Shown: positions 25,356-32,886 of the stretch, in pieces
Position numbering within the stretch: the stretch's first letter is position 1
How the letters are laid out: the number at the start of each line of letters is the position of its first letter
Position numbers and translations under genes: made by a program
The notes under the pieces: generated by a model
What the model was told of the DNA's origin: nothing
What the model saw: the letters and a program-made list of their open reading frames with translations, nothing else
The model's database searches: none
From: Bradyrhizobium centrolobii
Lineage (GTDB): Bacteria; Pseudomonadota; Alphaproteobacteria; Rhizobiales; Xanthobacteraceae
DNA length: 36,350 nt
Assembly: GCF_001641635.1 (NCBI RefSeq)
Contig: NZ_LUUB01000088.1
Coordinates: 1-36,350, forward strand
Reading direction: 5' to 3'

Positions 25356-26898
25356 GCGTCATCTCCATGGAAAAGTGTTTGCGAAAACCGAACTCAATGG
25401 CATCCTCGGCAGCGCCTTCGGCCTGGTAGCGGCGGATGCCCGAGCGCGGCGTTGCACCTTTTGCTGCTTCCAACTGTAGAACGGCAAGCTCCTTGAGCGT
25501 GTAAATCCATTGGCGGCGCGCTGTTCGCTTCGCTGTGCCATCAGGCGCGGCGAGCTCATCGAATAGGGCGTCGAAGAAGTTGCGGTCCACGCCGCGATCA
25601 AACGCAGCAAGAAAAGGCGCCGCCTTGGTTTCGCATGCCGCGTGCGGGAACTTCAGTTCGTCGGGAGCGCGCTGGAACAAAACATAGAGTGCAGTCAGCA
25701 ACACTCTCGCCCGGATCGTTGCGGCATCCTGGATGCGTTCCTTGACCAAGCTGGCAAGCGCATGCGCGCGCGTCCCGAGAAATGGCAGAGCAGACGTCGG
25801 CACAACAATGCGACGTTCGTGAAAGCCGTCCGTACCGCCTTGTTCACGGGCAGTTGCCGTGAGAACAAGGCTGTGGTCCAGTGTGCCGTCTGCCTGCCGC
25901 CATTGCTGGAGGAGGGCAGCTTTGTACTGCTGAGGGTCAAGCAGATCGGCGACACGCTTGTAGTGGAATCCGCCGCCATCAACCGTGAGCACCTTCGCGA
26001 TAGTTTCCCGCTGGTCGACTGGCGTCCACGGGTCGCCCGTTACGCCATTCGTGTTCTTAGGAAAGGCAATCCGCGCCGCTTGGCTGCGCCCGCGAAGTGC
26101 AACAATGCGGGCGTTCTCTCGGATCAGCCTCACTCGCCGGCACACTTCGACATAGAACGGATCTAACTGCTTCGGGGCAATCGCCGAGACGCCATCCCAC
26201 GGTTCTAGCCACACGAGACCGATTCCGTTTACCGCCGCGAACCCCGAATTCTCGTCGAGAACCTCACGACGCGCCTGTAAGAGGCGATTGATGTCGCGTC
26301 GGACCCGCGCGCCCAAGCGGTTACTCGGCGCAAGACCTACAAATGGTCGCGAGGCGTAGCCGCCATTCATGCGGCTGATGCCGTAGTTTCCAGCGCCAAG
26401 GTATCCTTGCGTAGTCTGCAACGTCAGCAGTGCGTAAAACCAATGTTCGGGCGTGGCGATCGCCATGCGCTGTGCTTTAACGTCGTGATTTTTTGAAGTG
26501 ACGAGTATGTCGAGCGAATCGGGCGTTTGTTCGCGCTCTCTTAGGGGCGCGACCGTTCCTTCTGGAATTGGCGGTTGAAGGAACCCAGGCTTGGAGAGAT
26601 CCTCGACAATGAGGCTCCAAGGCTCATCGTGGGTGAACTTGTAAGTGAGGGCGCGCAACAAATGCGTCCAAACCGAGGCGTCGAGAGAGGGATCAGTAGT
26701 CGTCCCTTCCAGGAGCGCGAGTGCACCGACCTGCACGAGGAACGCATGTAACGCCTGCCGCTGATGAGGTCGAACAGCGGGCATGTCCTCGACATCGTCC
26801 CTCATTAACGCGGAGTAGAGCGCCGGGAGCGAGAGAGTCGCTTGCCCCGTGCAGATTGTCGTCGTGAAAATCGGTTCTTCGATGCAGTTCAGGGACAT
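25348..26898 (-). CDS. cas8e: Type I-E Cas8e (Cse1/CasA) large subunit
   Basis: A 516-aa large subunit, which recognises the PAM and recruits Cas3 in known systems. The start at 26898 (MSLNCIEEPIFTTTICTG) is preferred to the frame start at 26934, which adds only a hydrophobic 12-residue extension. Seen family elements: 'LSLPALYSALMRDDVEDMPAVRPHQRQALHAFLVQVGALAL', 'PGFLQPPIPEGT', 'YGISRMNGGYASRPFVGLAP' and, in the C-terminal helical domain, 'ATIRARVLLTALYVLFQRAP'. The N terminus lacks the common 'NLLTDPWIPV' opening. It is the first gene of the operon: no cas3 frame is present upstream. Confidence 0.9.
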   Translation of the reverse strand: MSLNCIEEPIFTTTICTGQATLSLPALYSALMRDDVEDMPAVRPHQRQALHAFLVQVGALALLEGTTTDPSLDASVWTHLLRALTYKFTHDEPWSLIVEDLSKPGFLQPPIPEGTVAPLREREQTPDSLDILVTSKNHDVKAQRMAIATPEHWFYALLTLQTTQGYLGAGNYGISRMNGGYASRPFVGLAPSNRLGARVRRDINRLLQARREVLDENSGFAAVNGIGLVWLEPWDGVSAIAPKQLDPFYVEVCRRVRLIRENARIVALRGRSQAARIAFPKNTNGVTGDPWTPVDQRETIAKVLTVDGGGFHYKRVADLLDPQQYKAALLQQWRQADGTLDHSLVLTATAREQGGTDGFHERRIVVPTSALPFLGTRAHALASLVKERIQDAATIRARVLLTALYVLFQRAPDELKFPHAACETKAAPFLAAFDRGVDRNFFDALFDELAAPDGTAKRTARRQWIYTLKELAVLQLEAAKGATPRSGIRRYQAEGAAEDAIEFGFRKHFSMEMTHD

Positions 26899-27360
26899 GA
26901 AGCGAAAGATCAAGAGCACTGCGGGGAGTGGCACGACGTTGCTGTACTACTGACATGCCCCATTTCTTGCTGATCGTGTCCAGTCCGTCTCGGTGCATTC
27001 TAGAATCTGACATTACGTACGAGTCAATCCCTTGGACGGCCCCGCATACGAAGAATGCCGGCTTATCGAGGAGCACTCAGCCATAGACGGTAATCGATCT
27101 TGGCCAGAAACACCTTTTCAGATGTGCGCCGAGCACCAACCGAAGTGCGAGGTCATTGCGACCACGTTCTTCGGCGGTCCACGCAAGTCACTTTGCGCTA
27201 GCCGGACGGGAGGCTCGACGAAGCCCTGCCGCTCTCGCCGGAGATCGCCGTAAGCTAGCGCCAATCTTCGGCATCAACGCGCTGGTTCGGGACAGAGCTG
27301 ATCGAGCGCTGTCTCGCGCTCTCGAAAGCGCGAAAGTCTGCAGAAACGCGTACCCGACTT
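26899..27360. other. Intergenic region between the cas operon and the nod box
   Basis: This space holds the promoters for the leftward cas operon and the rightward nod-box transcript. No gene is supported; an open plus frame (27156-27485) has no start signal. A GTGGCACGACGTTGCT motif at about 26930 looks like a sigma-54 promoter but with 4 rather than 5 bases between the boxes. No cas3 fragment was seen. Confidence 0.4.
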
Positions 27361-27409
27361 CATCCAAAGTGCAGATATCTACCATCACAACAATCGATTT
27401 TACCTCTCT
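27361..27409 (+). promoter_or_regulatory. Nod box, near consensus
   Basis: The 49-base segment starts CATCCA, then has GATATC near position 14-19, CATCACAACAATCG, and ATTTTACC before TCTCT. Aligned by eye to the classical consensus (YATCCAY...GATG...ATCNAAACAATCRATTTTACCAATCY), only about five of the roughly 37 specified positions differ, and no gap is needed. Nod boxes bind NodD and direct flavonoid-induced transcription; this one points right, and transcription should start about 25 bases downstream (near 27435). A nodD gene is 3 kb away. Confidence 0.88.
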
Positions 27410-27448
27410 CGAGGGACGAGGCATAGCAAGACGCCGGCTTGAAGAAAC

Positions 27449-27703
27449 ATGGCCAACTCAGGAGGGTGGTCGATCGGTGTCCTGAGTATCTTGTGGCCAT
27501 GTTCTTCGGCGGTCTGCAAGTACGTCGCGGTGGCTCGAGGCGAGGAGCTTCGCGGCGTACTTTAGTTGGCCGCCAGCGACAAAGTTTCCGTGGGTCGAGC
27601 TTTCGGTCGAATTGCTTCGATTATGTTCGGCGCCATTTCGTTCGGAATAGGTGTCGGCCCTCACGGCCTCAAGTTAACGGCGAATGCCCTCGCCGTAGTC
27701 TGA
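27449..27703 (+). pseudogene. Nod-box-driven small reading frame broken by one TAG
   Basis: An ATG at 27449, just after the expected start of the nod-box transcript, opens a frame of 38 codons (MANSGGWSIGVLSILWPCSS...) that stops at TAG 27563-27565. The same frame continues directly for another 45 codons (LAASDKVSVGRAFGRIASIM...ALAVV) to TGA at 27701-27703. Both halves look protein-like, with hydrophobic stretches ('WSIGVLSILWPCSSAV' and 'IASIMFGAISFGIGVG'), so the original product was probably an 84-aa membrane-associated protein. I do not recognise it. It could also be two separate peptides or chance frames. Confidence 0.45.
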
Positions 27704-27779
27704 TCGTCGGCAGTCCTCCCTCAGCCGACGAAAGCCGGTGCGACGTGTAGCAGCGTCGCTCCTCCCTAGACTGACTTCT

Positions 27780-27813
27780 GCCCGGCCGCCGCAAGGAGGC
27801 CGGGCTTTTTTTT
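27780..27813 (+). terminator. Intrinsic terminator of the nod-box transcript
   Basis: A perfect 8-bp stem GCCCGGCC / GGCCGGGC with a 10-base loop is followed by eight T residues. This is the best intrinsic terminator in the window. It would end the nod-box transcript at about 380 nucleotides, before the MATE gene. Confidence 0.9.
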
Positions 27814-28585
27814 GTGTAGAGTACGAGCCCTAGCTTGAAAGTCCTCTATCCCGCGTGATGAGGAAAGATGAGCAGCGCATGCATCAGGGCTGTCAAAACG
27901 GACAAGCGCGACACGCACTACACCTCGGCAACATAGCGAGCGCGGCAACCATCACTGCCAAATGTAGGATTTGCGACCGTTGTCGGATCCGCGACACGCC
28001 AGCTTTGATAAAGCGCGTTGGGAATCAAGCTCCCCTAGTTTGGCACGAGTTTTGAAAAACAAAAAAACGGAGTCCTCGTCTGTACAGATCCTAAAGGTAG
28101 CCCCGGGTGGCCGCTCACCACATTGTCGCAGTTCAGTTCACCGCAAACCGCGGTGTGCCTTTCGTATCGTTGGCAGCGTGCCACCCAATTCGTGGTCGCG
28201 CACGATCTTGCGAGCCTGATCGGCCCCTCGGCGATCGGTCCGCGTCAAAACCGTTGCGCGATGCTGGCGATCGAGCATTTCCGGCATCCCGGCCGCATGC
28301 CGTCTCCCCGCTGTGGGCTCGAGGATTTCGCGAGACTGAAGGCCGCGCGGGCAGCGACAGCCCGGATGCACTGATCAAGCGACCAATTGCCTTCATCGGT
28401 GGACCATTGGTCGTAGATACACGCTCAATTCCAGATATAGGCCGCAGACCCGAGGTCGCTCGCCGAGGGCAATCGCGCGAGGCTGCATCCCCGACTCTCG
28501 CGAATTCAGTGTGGGAAAGAGAGCCCTTCTCTCGACAAAACAGGCGTCGCTGGTCCGCCGATGCAACCAGGGAAGCATCATTACC
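27814..28585. other. Long leader/intergenic region before the MATE gene
   Basis: About 770 bases lacking a supportable gene. Open frames exist on both strands (28107-28598 plus; 28133-28603 minus) but are Arg/Pro/Ser-rich shadows. It contains a candidate NifA/sigma-54 element (27982-28055), annotated separately, and would form a long untranslated leader if that promoter serves the MATE gene. Confidence 0.4.
27982..28055 (+). promoter_or_regulatory. Candidate NifA-binding site and sigma-54 promoter
   Basis: TGT-N10-ACA at 27982-27997 has the exact NifA upstream-activator form with a GGATCC palindrome in the middle. Forty-four bases on, TTGGCACGAGTTTTGAA (28040-28056) matches the -24/-12 consensus YTGGCACGRNNNTTGCW except for A in place of the -12 C. 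That mismatch weakens the call, since the GC at -12 is usually strict, and the activator site is closer than usual. Confidence 0.35.
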
Positions 28586-30049
28586 ATGCACGAGATAGTC
28601 CACAAAAAGCCGCTATCGGCTTCGCAGCCTCGCCATGGCCTCGCTGTCGAGCTCGGTCAAACCGCCAAGCTCGCCTGGCCGATGGCGCTGACCCAGCTTG
28701 CACAGGTCGCGATGATGGCGACCGATCTTGCCTTTATCGGGCGCATCGGGCCTGAGGCGCTCGCCGCGGCCGCGCTGGGTGTCACGCTCTACATCATCAG
28801 TTGCACCTTCGGCGCGGGCTTGCTGGCGCCCATCGGGCCCTTGACCGCACAGGCGATTGGCGCGGCCAACTTCGCTGTCGTACCGCGCGCGCTGCGCATG
28901 GGCCTGTGGCTGGCATTGTTTCTATCGGTCCCGATCATCGCGATTGCCGTGCGGGGAGAGCAAATTCTGCTCGCTCTTGGTCAGGGGCCAGACGCGGCGC
29001 GGCTCGCCCAACAGTACCTGCTCGGACTTGCCTGGGGCGTGGTGCCGGCGCTCTGGCTTCACGCCATCCGCAACTTCATGGCCGCGGCGGGCAGACCGGA
29101 ACCGATCCTGTGGATTACGCTTGCGGCTATCCCCGTCAACGCCGTGCTCGTGTATCTCTTGGTCTTCGGCAAATTCGGCTTGCCGCGGCTGGAGCTGTTT
29201 GGGGTCGGGCTTGGGAGCACGCTCGTGAATTGCGGGACGTTCCTGGCCGCCGTGTGTGTTGCGACAATGTGCCGCCCTTTCCGGGACTATCGGGTGCTCG
29301 CGCATGTGTGGCGCTTCGACCGGCTGTTCATGCGGCAGATGATCGTGATTGGCACCCCGATCTCGATCGCTCTCGTCATGCAATATGGGGTATTCGCGGC
29401 CGGCGCACTTCTGGCGGGCCGGATCGGGACCAGCGCGCTTGCTGCTCATCAGATCGCGATGCAAGTCGCAACAATACTGTACACGGTGCCGCTCGGCATC
29501 AGCATGGCGGCCGCCGTGCGGGTTGGTCATGCTGTTGGTCGCAAAGACGGTCCCAGCATCAAACGCGCAGGACTGGCCGCGATCGTGCTCGGCTTCTTGA
29601 TCGCTGCACTGCTGACCATCGGGGTCGTCGCTGCTCGTTTTCAGATCGCAGAGCTGTTTCTGGACAAATCGGCCGCAGATGCCGACGCGACGATCGGACT
29701 GGCTACGACGCTTCTTCTGGTGACCGCAGGGTTTTTTGCGGCCGATGCGACGCAAATCATTGCGGCGGGTGGACTGCGCGGATTGAAGGACACGCGGATG
29801 CCACTTCTGTTCGCAGTCCTCGCTTACTGGCTGATCGGGTTCTCGTTTAGCTATGCATTTGGATTGATGATGGGCCTTGGTGCGATCGGCATCTGGATCG
29901 GCTTATCGGTTGGCTCAGCCACCTACGCGGGGCTGCTTGTCATACGTTTTCAGCTCTTGGCAACGAGGTTTTCCGTTCTTGCGCCGCCTCCGGATCGAGT
30001 GAATCACCGCTATTCGACAGGCACCAATTCCCAAACGCGAGCGACCTGA
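28586..30049 (+). CDS. MATE family efflux transporter
   Basis: A 487-aa integral membrane protein with about 12 transmembrane helices, expected to export small molecules in exchange for Na+ or H+. The N-terminal helix 'ELGQTAKLAWPMALTQLAQVAMMATDLAFIGRIGPEALAAAALG' is the classic MATE opening (P...t.l....m...D....G..G...lAa..lg). The second repeat 'FMRQMIVIGTPISIALVMQYGVFAAGALLAGRIGTSALAAHQIAMQ' and 'ISMAAAVRVGHAVG' confirm it. The start at 28586 (MHEIVHKKPLS) is preferred over the frame start at 28511. It converges with nodD. Export of flavonoids, Nod-pathway compounds or plant antimicrobials would fit the location, but no substrate is indicated. Confidence 0.95.
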   Translation: MHEIVHKKPLSASQPRHGLAVELGQTAKLAWPMALTQLAQVAMMATDLAFIGRIGPEALAAAALGVTLYIISCTFGAGLLAPIGPLTAQAIGAANFAVVPRALRMGLWLALFLSVPIIAIAVRGEQILLALGQGPDAARLAQQYLLGLAWGVVPALWLHAIRNFMAAAGRPEPILWITLAAIPVNAVLVYLLVFGKFGLPRLELFGVGLGSTLVNCGTFLAAVCVATMCRPFRDYRVLAHVWRFDRLFMRQMIVIGTPISIALVMQYGVFAAGALLAGRIGTSALAAHQIAMQVATILYTVPLGISMAAAVRVGHAVGRKDGPSIKRAGLAAIVLGFLIAALLTIGVVAARFQIAELFLDKSAADADATIGLATTLLLVTAGFFAADATQIIAAGGLRGLKDTRMPLLFAVLAYWLIGFSFSYAFGLMMGLGAIGIWIGLSVGSATYAGLLVIRFQLLATRFSVLAPPPDRVNHRYSTGTNSQTRAT

Positions 30050-30163
30050 ATGTTTAGCCTCCATTTGTATTGGAGCGCGCCGTCTTTTCGTTAGAGAGAG
30101 CTGCGGTCAGGTGGTCTTGTGCCGTAACTGAGCCTCATCGCCACGCCCAGATACAGGCCGCGG

Positions 30164-31114
30164 CTAGGATTTACGAGCGTGAGAGACATCTCGTGGTTTC
30201 GCATGGCGCCCCATGCGCGCTGCTTCCTGTAACATGACCTTCCGCATCCAGATGCTTGCCGGATCGTTGTTATGCAAAGCAGGCCATTGAACCGCCTCGG
30301 TAAAGGCCGGCAGCGGCAGCGGAAGATCGACGATCCGCAGCCGCATCGTGGTCGCGAAGTGCCTTGCCAGCCGTGATTGCATTGTCGCGATGCGCTCGGT
30401 GCCGAGTAACAGCGGCGGGATCAAGCTGAAGCTCGGCACGGTCACCTCGATCTGCCTTTTGTGACCGTGCTCAAGCAGGAGCCATTCCTCGATCGAAGGC
30501 TTGTGTGTGCGCCCGAACTTGGCCGCAACGTGCCCCATCGACATGTATCGCTCGAAGGTAAGCTTCCGCGACAGCTGCTTGTTCGTATGACAGCCCACGC
30601 ACACCAGCGTCTCCTCGAAGAGCTTCGCTCTAGGGTGGTCGTTTGACATATATATTTCCGGAAAGATCAGGAAATCGACCTCGCCGCGCCGAAGCGGCTC
30701 GTCCGGCTGGTCGTCAAACTGAATGAGCTCGAACGAGATGCCGGGTGCCTCGCGCGCGACACGCGCGAGGACCGGTCTGATGAATAGCATGACCATGAAA
30801 TCCGACAGGACGATCCGAAAGCGGCGGTCCGATTTGGCCGGGTCGAACGTGTCACGTGAGGCAATTGAGAGGCGGATGTGCAGCAATGCTTCGCGCGTGG
30901 GGACGGCCAGCGCTTCGGCCAGCGGGGTCGGAATGAGCTCACGCCCCCTCATCGTGAACAGATCGTCGCGGAAATAGGCACGCAATCTGGCGACGGCCGC
31001 GCTCATGGCGGGCTGGCTCAGATGGATGCCGCGTGCCGCCGCAGTGAGGCTGCGCTCGGTCATCAGCGCATCGAGCGCGACGAGGAGGTTCAGATCGAGA
31101 CCTTTGAAGCGCAT
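30164..31114 (-). CDS. nodD: NodD, LysR-type regulator of nodulation genes
   Basis: A 316-aa LysR-type regulator that binds nod boxes and activates nod genes in response to plant flavonoids. The N terminus 'MRFKGLDLNLLVALDALMTERSLTAAARGIHLSQPAMSAAVARLRAYFRDDLFTM' is the characteristic NodD helix-turn-helix sequence, not just generic LysR. Other NodD hallmarks are 'FRIVLSDFM', 'DFLIFPEIYMSNDHPRAKLFEETLVCVGCHTNKQL', 'MSMGHVAAKFG' and 'PAFTEAVQWPALHNNDPASIWMRKVMLQEA'. Length is typical. It is intact and may be a NodD2-like paralogue. A diverged nod box lies immediately beyond its start codon. Confidence 0.95.
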   Translation of the reverse strand: MRFKGLDLNLLVALDALMTERSLTAAARGIHLSQPAMSAAVARLRAYFRDDLFTMRGRELIPTPLAEALAVPTREALLHIRLSIASRDTFDPAKSDRRFRIVLSDFMVMLFIRPVLARVAREAPGISFELIQFDDQPDEPLRRGEVDFLIFPEIYMSNDHPRAKLFEETLVCVGCHTNKQLSRKLTFERYMSMGHVAAKFGRTHKPSIEEWLLLEHGHKRQIEVTVPSFSLIPPLLLGTERIATMQSRLARHFATTMRLRIVDLPLPLPAFTEAVQWPALHNNDPASIWMRKVMLQEAARMGRHAKPRDVSHARKS

Positions 31115-31118
31115 GCCG

Positions 31119-31168
31119 TATCCACACCGTGAATACTATCGAGAAAATTAAATCCGTTTTACCAATAT
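31119..31168 (+). promoter_or_regulatory. Second, diverged nod box next to the nodD start
   Basis: TATCCACACCGTG at 31119 matches the first 13 consensus positions. The 3' part AATCCGTTTTACCAAT matches the AATCRATTTTACCAAT block with two differences. One extra base and several mismatches lie between. Nod boxes divergent from nodD are standard in rhizobia and normally control nodABC. Here the first downstream sequence is a helicase fragment. Its start is only five bases from the nodD ATG, so NodD binding could also repress nodD. Confidence 0.65.
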
Positions 31169-31239
31169 TCTGTCGATCTGGTCGAGCAGCTTCCAAGAGT
31201 GGGGCCCGCTGCAACTGGCAGGCGGCGGGCGATTGGCCG

Positions 31240-31445
31240 TGGCACTGCTTCAATGGGCGTCTCAAAGCGGAGGTCGACCTCTGGCCATCGCACATCAAGG
31301 CCTCAACCCGCGCCGTCGATCAGTCTGGCGATCTGGTGGTTTCGCTGCCGAAAAGCGCCGGTAAGACATGTATTGCCAAGCTATGCATCTGAGCTTGCCT
31401 CGCCGACGGCAAGCGGGTGGTTTTCGTCACTCCGCATGCTGGAAA
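31240..31445 (+). pseudogene. Fragment of an SF2 DEAD/DEAH-type helicase
   Basis: The frame reads 'DLWPSHIKASTRAVDQSGDLVVSLPKSAGKTCIAKLCI', then a TGA stop at 31390-31392, then in the same frame 'ACLADGKRVVFVTP'. This is the N-terminal ATP-binding part of a Ski2-like superfamily II helicase: Walker A (P-x-SAGKT) and the strand 'GKRVVFVTP' that follows motif I. The internal stop, a later stop after about 18 more codons, and lack of the downstream motifs show it is dead. Such helicases occur in mobile defence clusters; the rest of the gene is gone. From 31446 to 31749 I see no further coding sequence. Confidence 0.7.
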
Positions 31446-31749
31446 CGTCTATTCGTAAATTGCGAAACGTCGACTTTCAGGAAGGGGCGATCAGGTTCCT
31501 TGACGCGTGGAGCCGGTCATGACTTCTCCGGGAGGCGCCTAGGGGGAGGCAAAATCTCGAACGCTAAGCTATTGATAAAATTTGTTATTGCTGTTGCCTG
31601 GCGCCGGTTTTCCTGATCGACACAACGGCATGGCAAATTCACTGACGGGTATGTCCTGTGCTCGTTGTGGTAGTGTCAATCAACCGATGTACATTATTGG
31701 GCTGTTTCCTCAACGTAGCTCCTTATCGAATTTCGATGGTGGGGGAACA

Positions 31750-31777
31750 TTGACAAATACAAGGAATTCCTTATATG
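31750..31777 (+). promoter_or_regulatory. Promoter with palindromic operator for the toxin/XRE cassette
   Basis: TTGACA at 31750-31755 is a perfect -35 box; TATATG at 31772-31777 is a plausible -10 box with 16-base spacing. Between them is the perfect 12-bp palindrome AAGGAATTCCTT (31761-31772), a likely operator for the XRE protein encoded two genes downstream. The -10 box overlaps the annotated ATG of the first gene, so either translation starts at a later codon or another promoter is used. Confidence 0.6.
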
Positions 31778-32140
31778 CTTGTTTCGTTCGAGGATCCCCA
31801 ATTGGGAGATGCGGCTGATGAATTGGAACAGCTTGGGCACAATTTTGCTTGCGAGGTCCTGCTCTACTTGCAGAAAGTCCACTGCGGATCGGTGGATAGC
31901 AGGGATCTCTCGCCCTTTTATACGTACAGAGGTGTTGAGATGTTCCAGGCTGTGTCAGCGAACAAGTTTGTCATTTTCGCTGTTGAATTCGACGATATTG
32001 ACGACGTCACCGTGACGCTGATGCTCGCGGGTGAGCATGGTGTGCCCATGTCTGCCGGCGGGTCTTCCTGGAATGGTAACGACTATAGTGTCTTGAAAAC
32101 CGGAATTTTGAATGCGCGAGCTTCAGTCTGGTTTGTATGA
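31775..32140 (+). CDS. Putative toxin-like protein, first gene of an XRE cassette
   Basis: A frame of up to 121 aa (MLVSFEDPQLGDAADELEQLG...). The layout (helical N-terminal half, then beta strands 'VEMFQAVSANKFVIFAVEFDDIDDVTVTLMLAGEHG') is compatible with a RelE/HigB-like toxin, and the gene order, small protein first then XRE protein, is that of HigBA-type pairs. Characteristic basic catalytic residues are not obvious, and I do not claim homology. TTG codons at 31802 and 31823 are alternative starts because the promoter -10 overlaps the ATG. The next gene follows after 15 bases. Confidence 0.55.
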   Translation: MLVSFEDPQLGDAADELEQLGHNFACEVLLYLQKVHCGSVDSRDLSPFYTYRGVEMFQAVSANKFVIFAVEFDDIDDVTVTLMLAGEHGVPMSAGGSSWNGNDYSVLKTGILNARASVWFV

Positions 32141-32155
32141 AGAGCGGAGGTTGCA

Positions 32156-32554
32156 ATGGTCAAACTCAAAGTCGAAAAAAGTCAGGAACGTAGACCGCGC
32201 GCCGTCGCTGAGGTTAGCAGCAAGACAGGGGGGCGTTCGCTTGCCGATCTTGTCGAAAGGATTGAACGTGCTGATGCAAACCTTGGAGCTGAAAAGAAGC
32301 TGTCGAGTGCGGCAATGCGTGCCGGCGAATTCGTTCGCGCGATGCGTAAGGATGCTGGACTTTCACAATCCCAATTGGCGGACAAGTTGTGCGTAAGCCA
32401 GGCCCGAATTAGTGAAATTGAATCGGGAGTTGGAATCCAAGGACCAACTTGGGATTTGATGGAGCGAATTTCAGTCGCATGCGGGAAAACGCTCGGTGTT
32501 GCAGCGTCGAGTGACGATCTGGAACTCGCGGCTCACATGCCTATGGCTGTGTAG
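32156..32554 (+). CDS. XRE family transcriptional regulator (antitoxin-like)
   Basis: A 132-aa protein. Residues about 58-118 are a Cro/CI helix-turn-helix: 'FVRAMRKDAGLSQSQLADKLCVSQARISEIESG' with the typical 'LSQ..LA..L.VSQ..IS..E.G' pattern, then 'DLMERISVACGKTLGV'. The 55-residue N-terminal part is basic, then helical (LADLVERIERADANLG). GGAGG lies seven bases before the ATG. Likely it represses its own promoter through the palindrome at 31761. Confidence 0.88.
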   Translation: MVKLKVEKSQERRPRAVAEVSSKTGGRSLADLVERIERADANLGAEKKLSSAAMRAGEFVRAMRKDAGLSQSQLADKLCVSQARISEIESGVGIQGPTWDLMERISVACGKTLGVAASSDDLELAAHMPMAV

Positions 32555-32583
32555 GCCTGATTCGCAGGTGAGGCCTAAAACAG

Positions 32584-32886
32584 ATGGCGTACTCCTGGTG
32601 GGACGCACTCAAGGACGTTCTGGGCGCCGCGAGTCCAATACTCATTGCCGTGCCGTGGCTGAGGGATTTCTGGCTGCGTCGTCGGAGATTGAAGGTCGAG
32701 CAAGTCGAGGCAACTGGGCGCTTGAGCCAATTGAAAGTGTCTATCGAAGGAGCAATTAAGGAGAAAATCGACTCGCCAAAGGCGGCCGATTTTGTGTGGA
32801 CTATTCTTGGCCTCGTGCTCATCTTCATAAGCTTCTTGATTGCCTTTATTCGAGGTCTTGCTGATCTTTTTGAAGCATCAACCTGA
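32584..32886 (+). CDS. Small membrane protein, third gene of the cassette
   Basis: A 100-aa protein (MAYSWWDALKDVLGAASPIL...). A hydrophobic N-terminal stretch (about residues 12-26), a charged coiled-coil-like middle (RRRRLKVEQVEATGRLSQLKVSIEGAIKEK) and a strong transmembrane helix (WTILGLVLIFISFLIAFIRG, about residues 72-91). It begins 30 bases after the XRE gene and is probably cotranscribed. Unknown family. It may be an effector acting at the membrane or a sensor for the cassette. Confidence 0.7.
   Translation: MAYSWWDALKDVLGAASPILIAVPWLRDFWLRRRRLKVEQVEATGRLSQLKVSIEGAIKEKIDSPKAADFVWTILGLVLIFISFLIAFIRGLADLFEAST

Noticed and set aside
26926..26942. Sigma-54 promoter TGGCAC...TTGC upstream of the cas operon
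   Set aside because: The spacing between the two boxes is one base too short, and it points away from the cas genes.
27305..27335. tts-box-like sequence (CTCGAAAGCG) just upstream of the nod box
   Set aside because: Only the TCGAAAGC core fits; the GTCAG half and spacing do not match.
28107..28603. Long open frames on both strands before the MATE gene
   Set aside because: Arg/Ser/Pro-rich composition, no ribosome-binding site and mutual overlap indicate high-GC shadow frames.
31622..31636. Partial match (12 of 15) of the CRISPR spacer upstream of the toxin/XRE cassette
   Set aside because: In the correct crRNA orientation the match lies at the seed-distal end of the spacer, so it is most likely chance.
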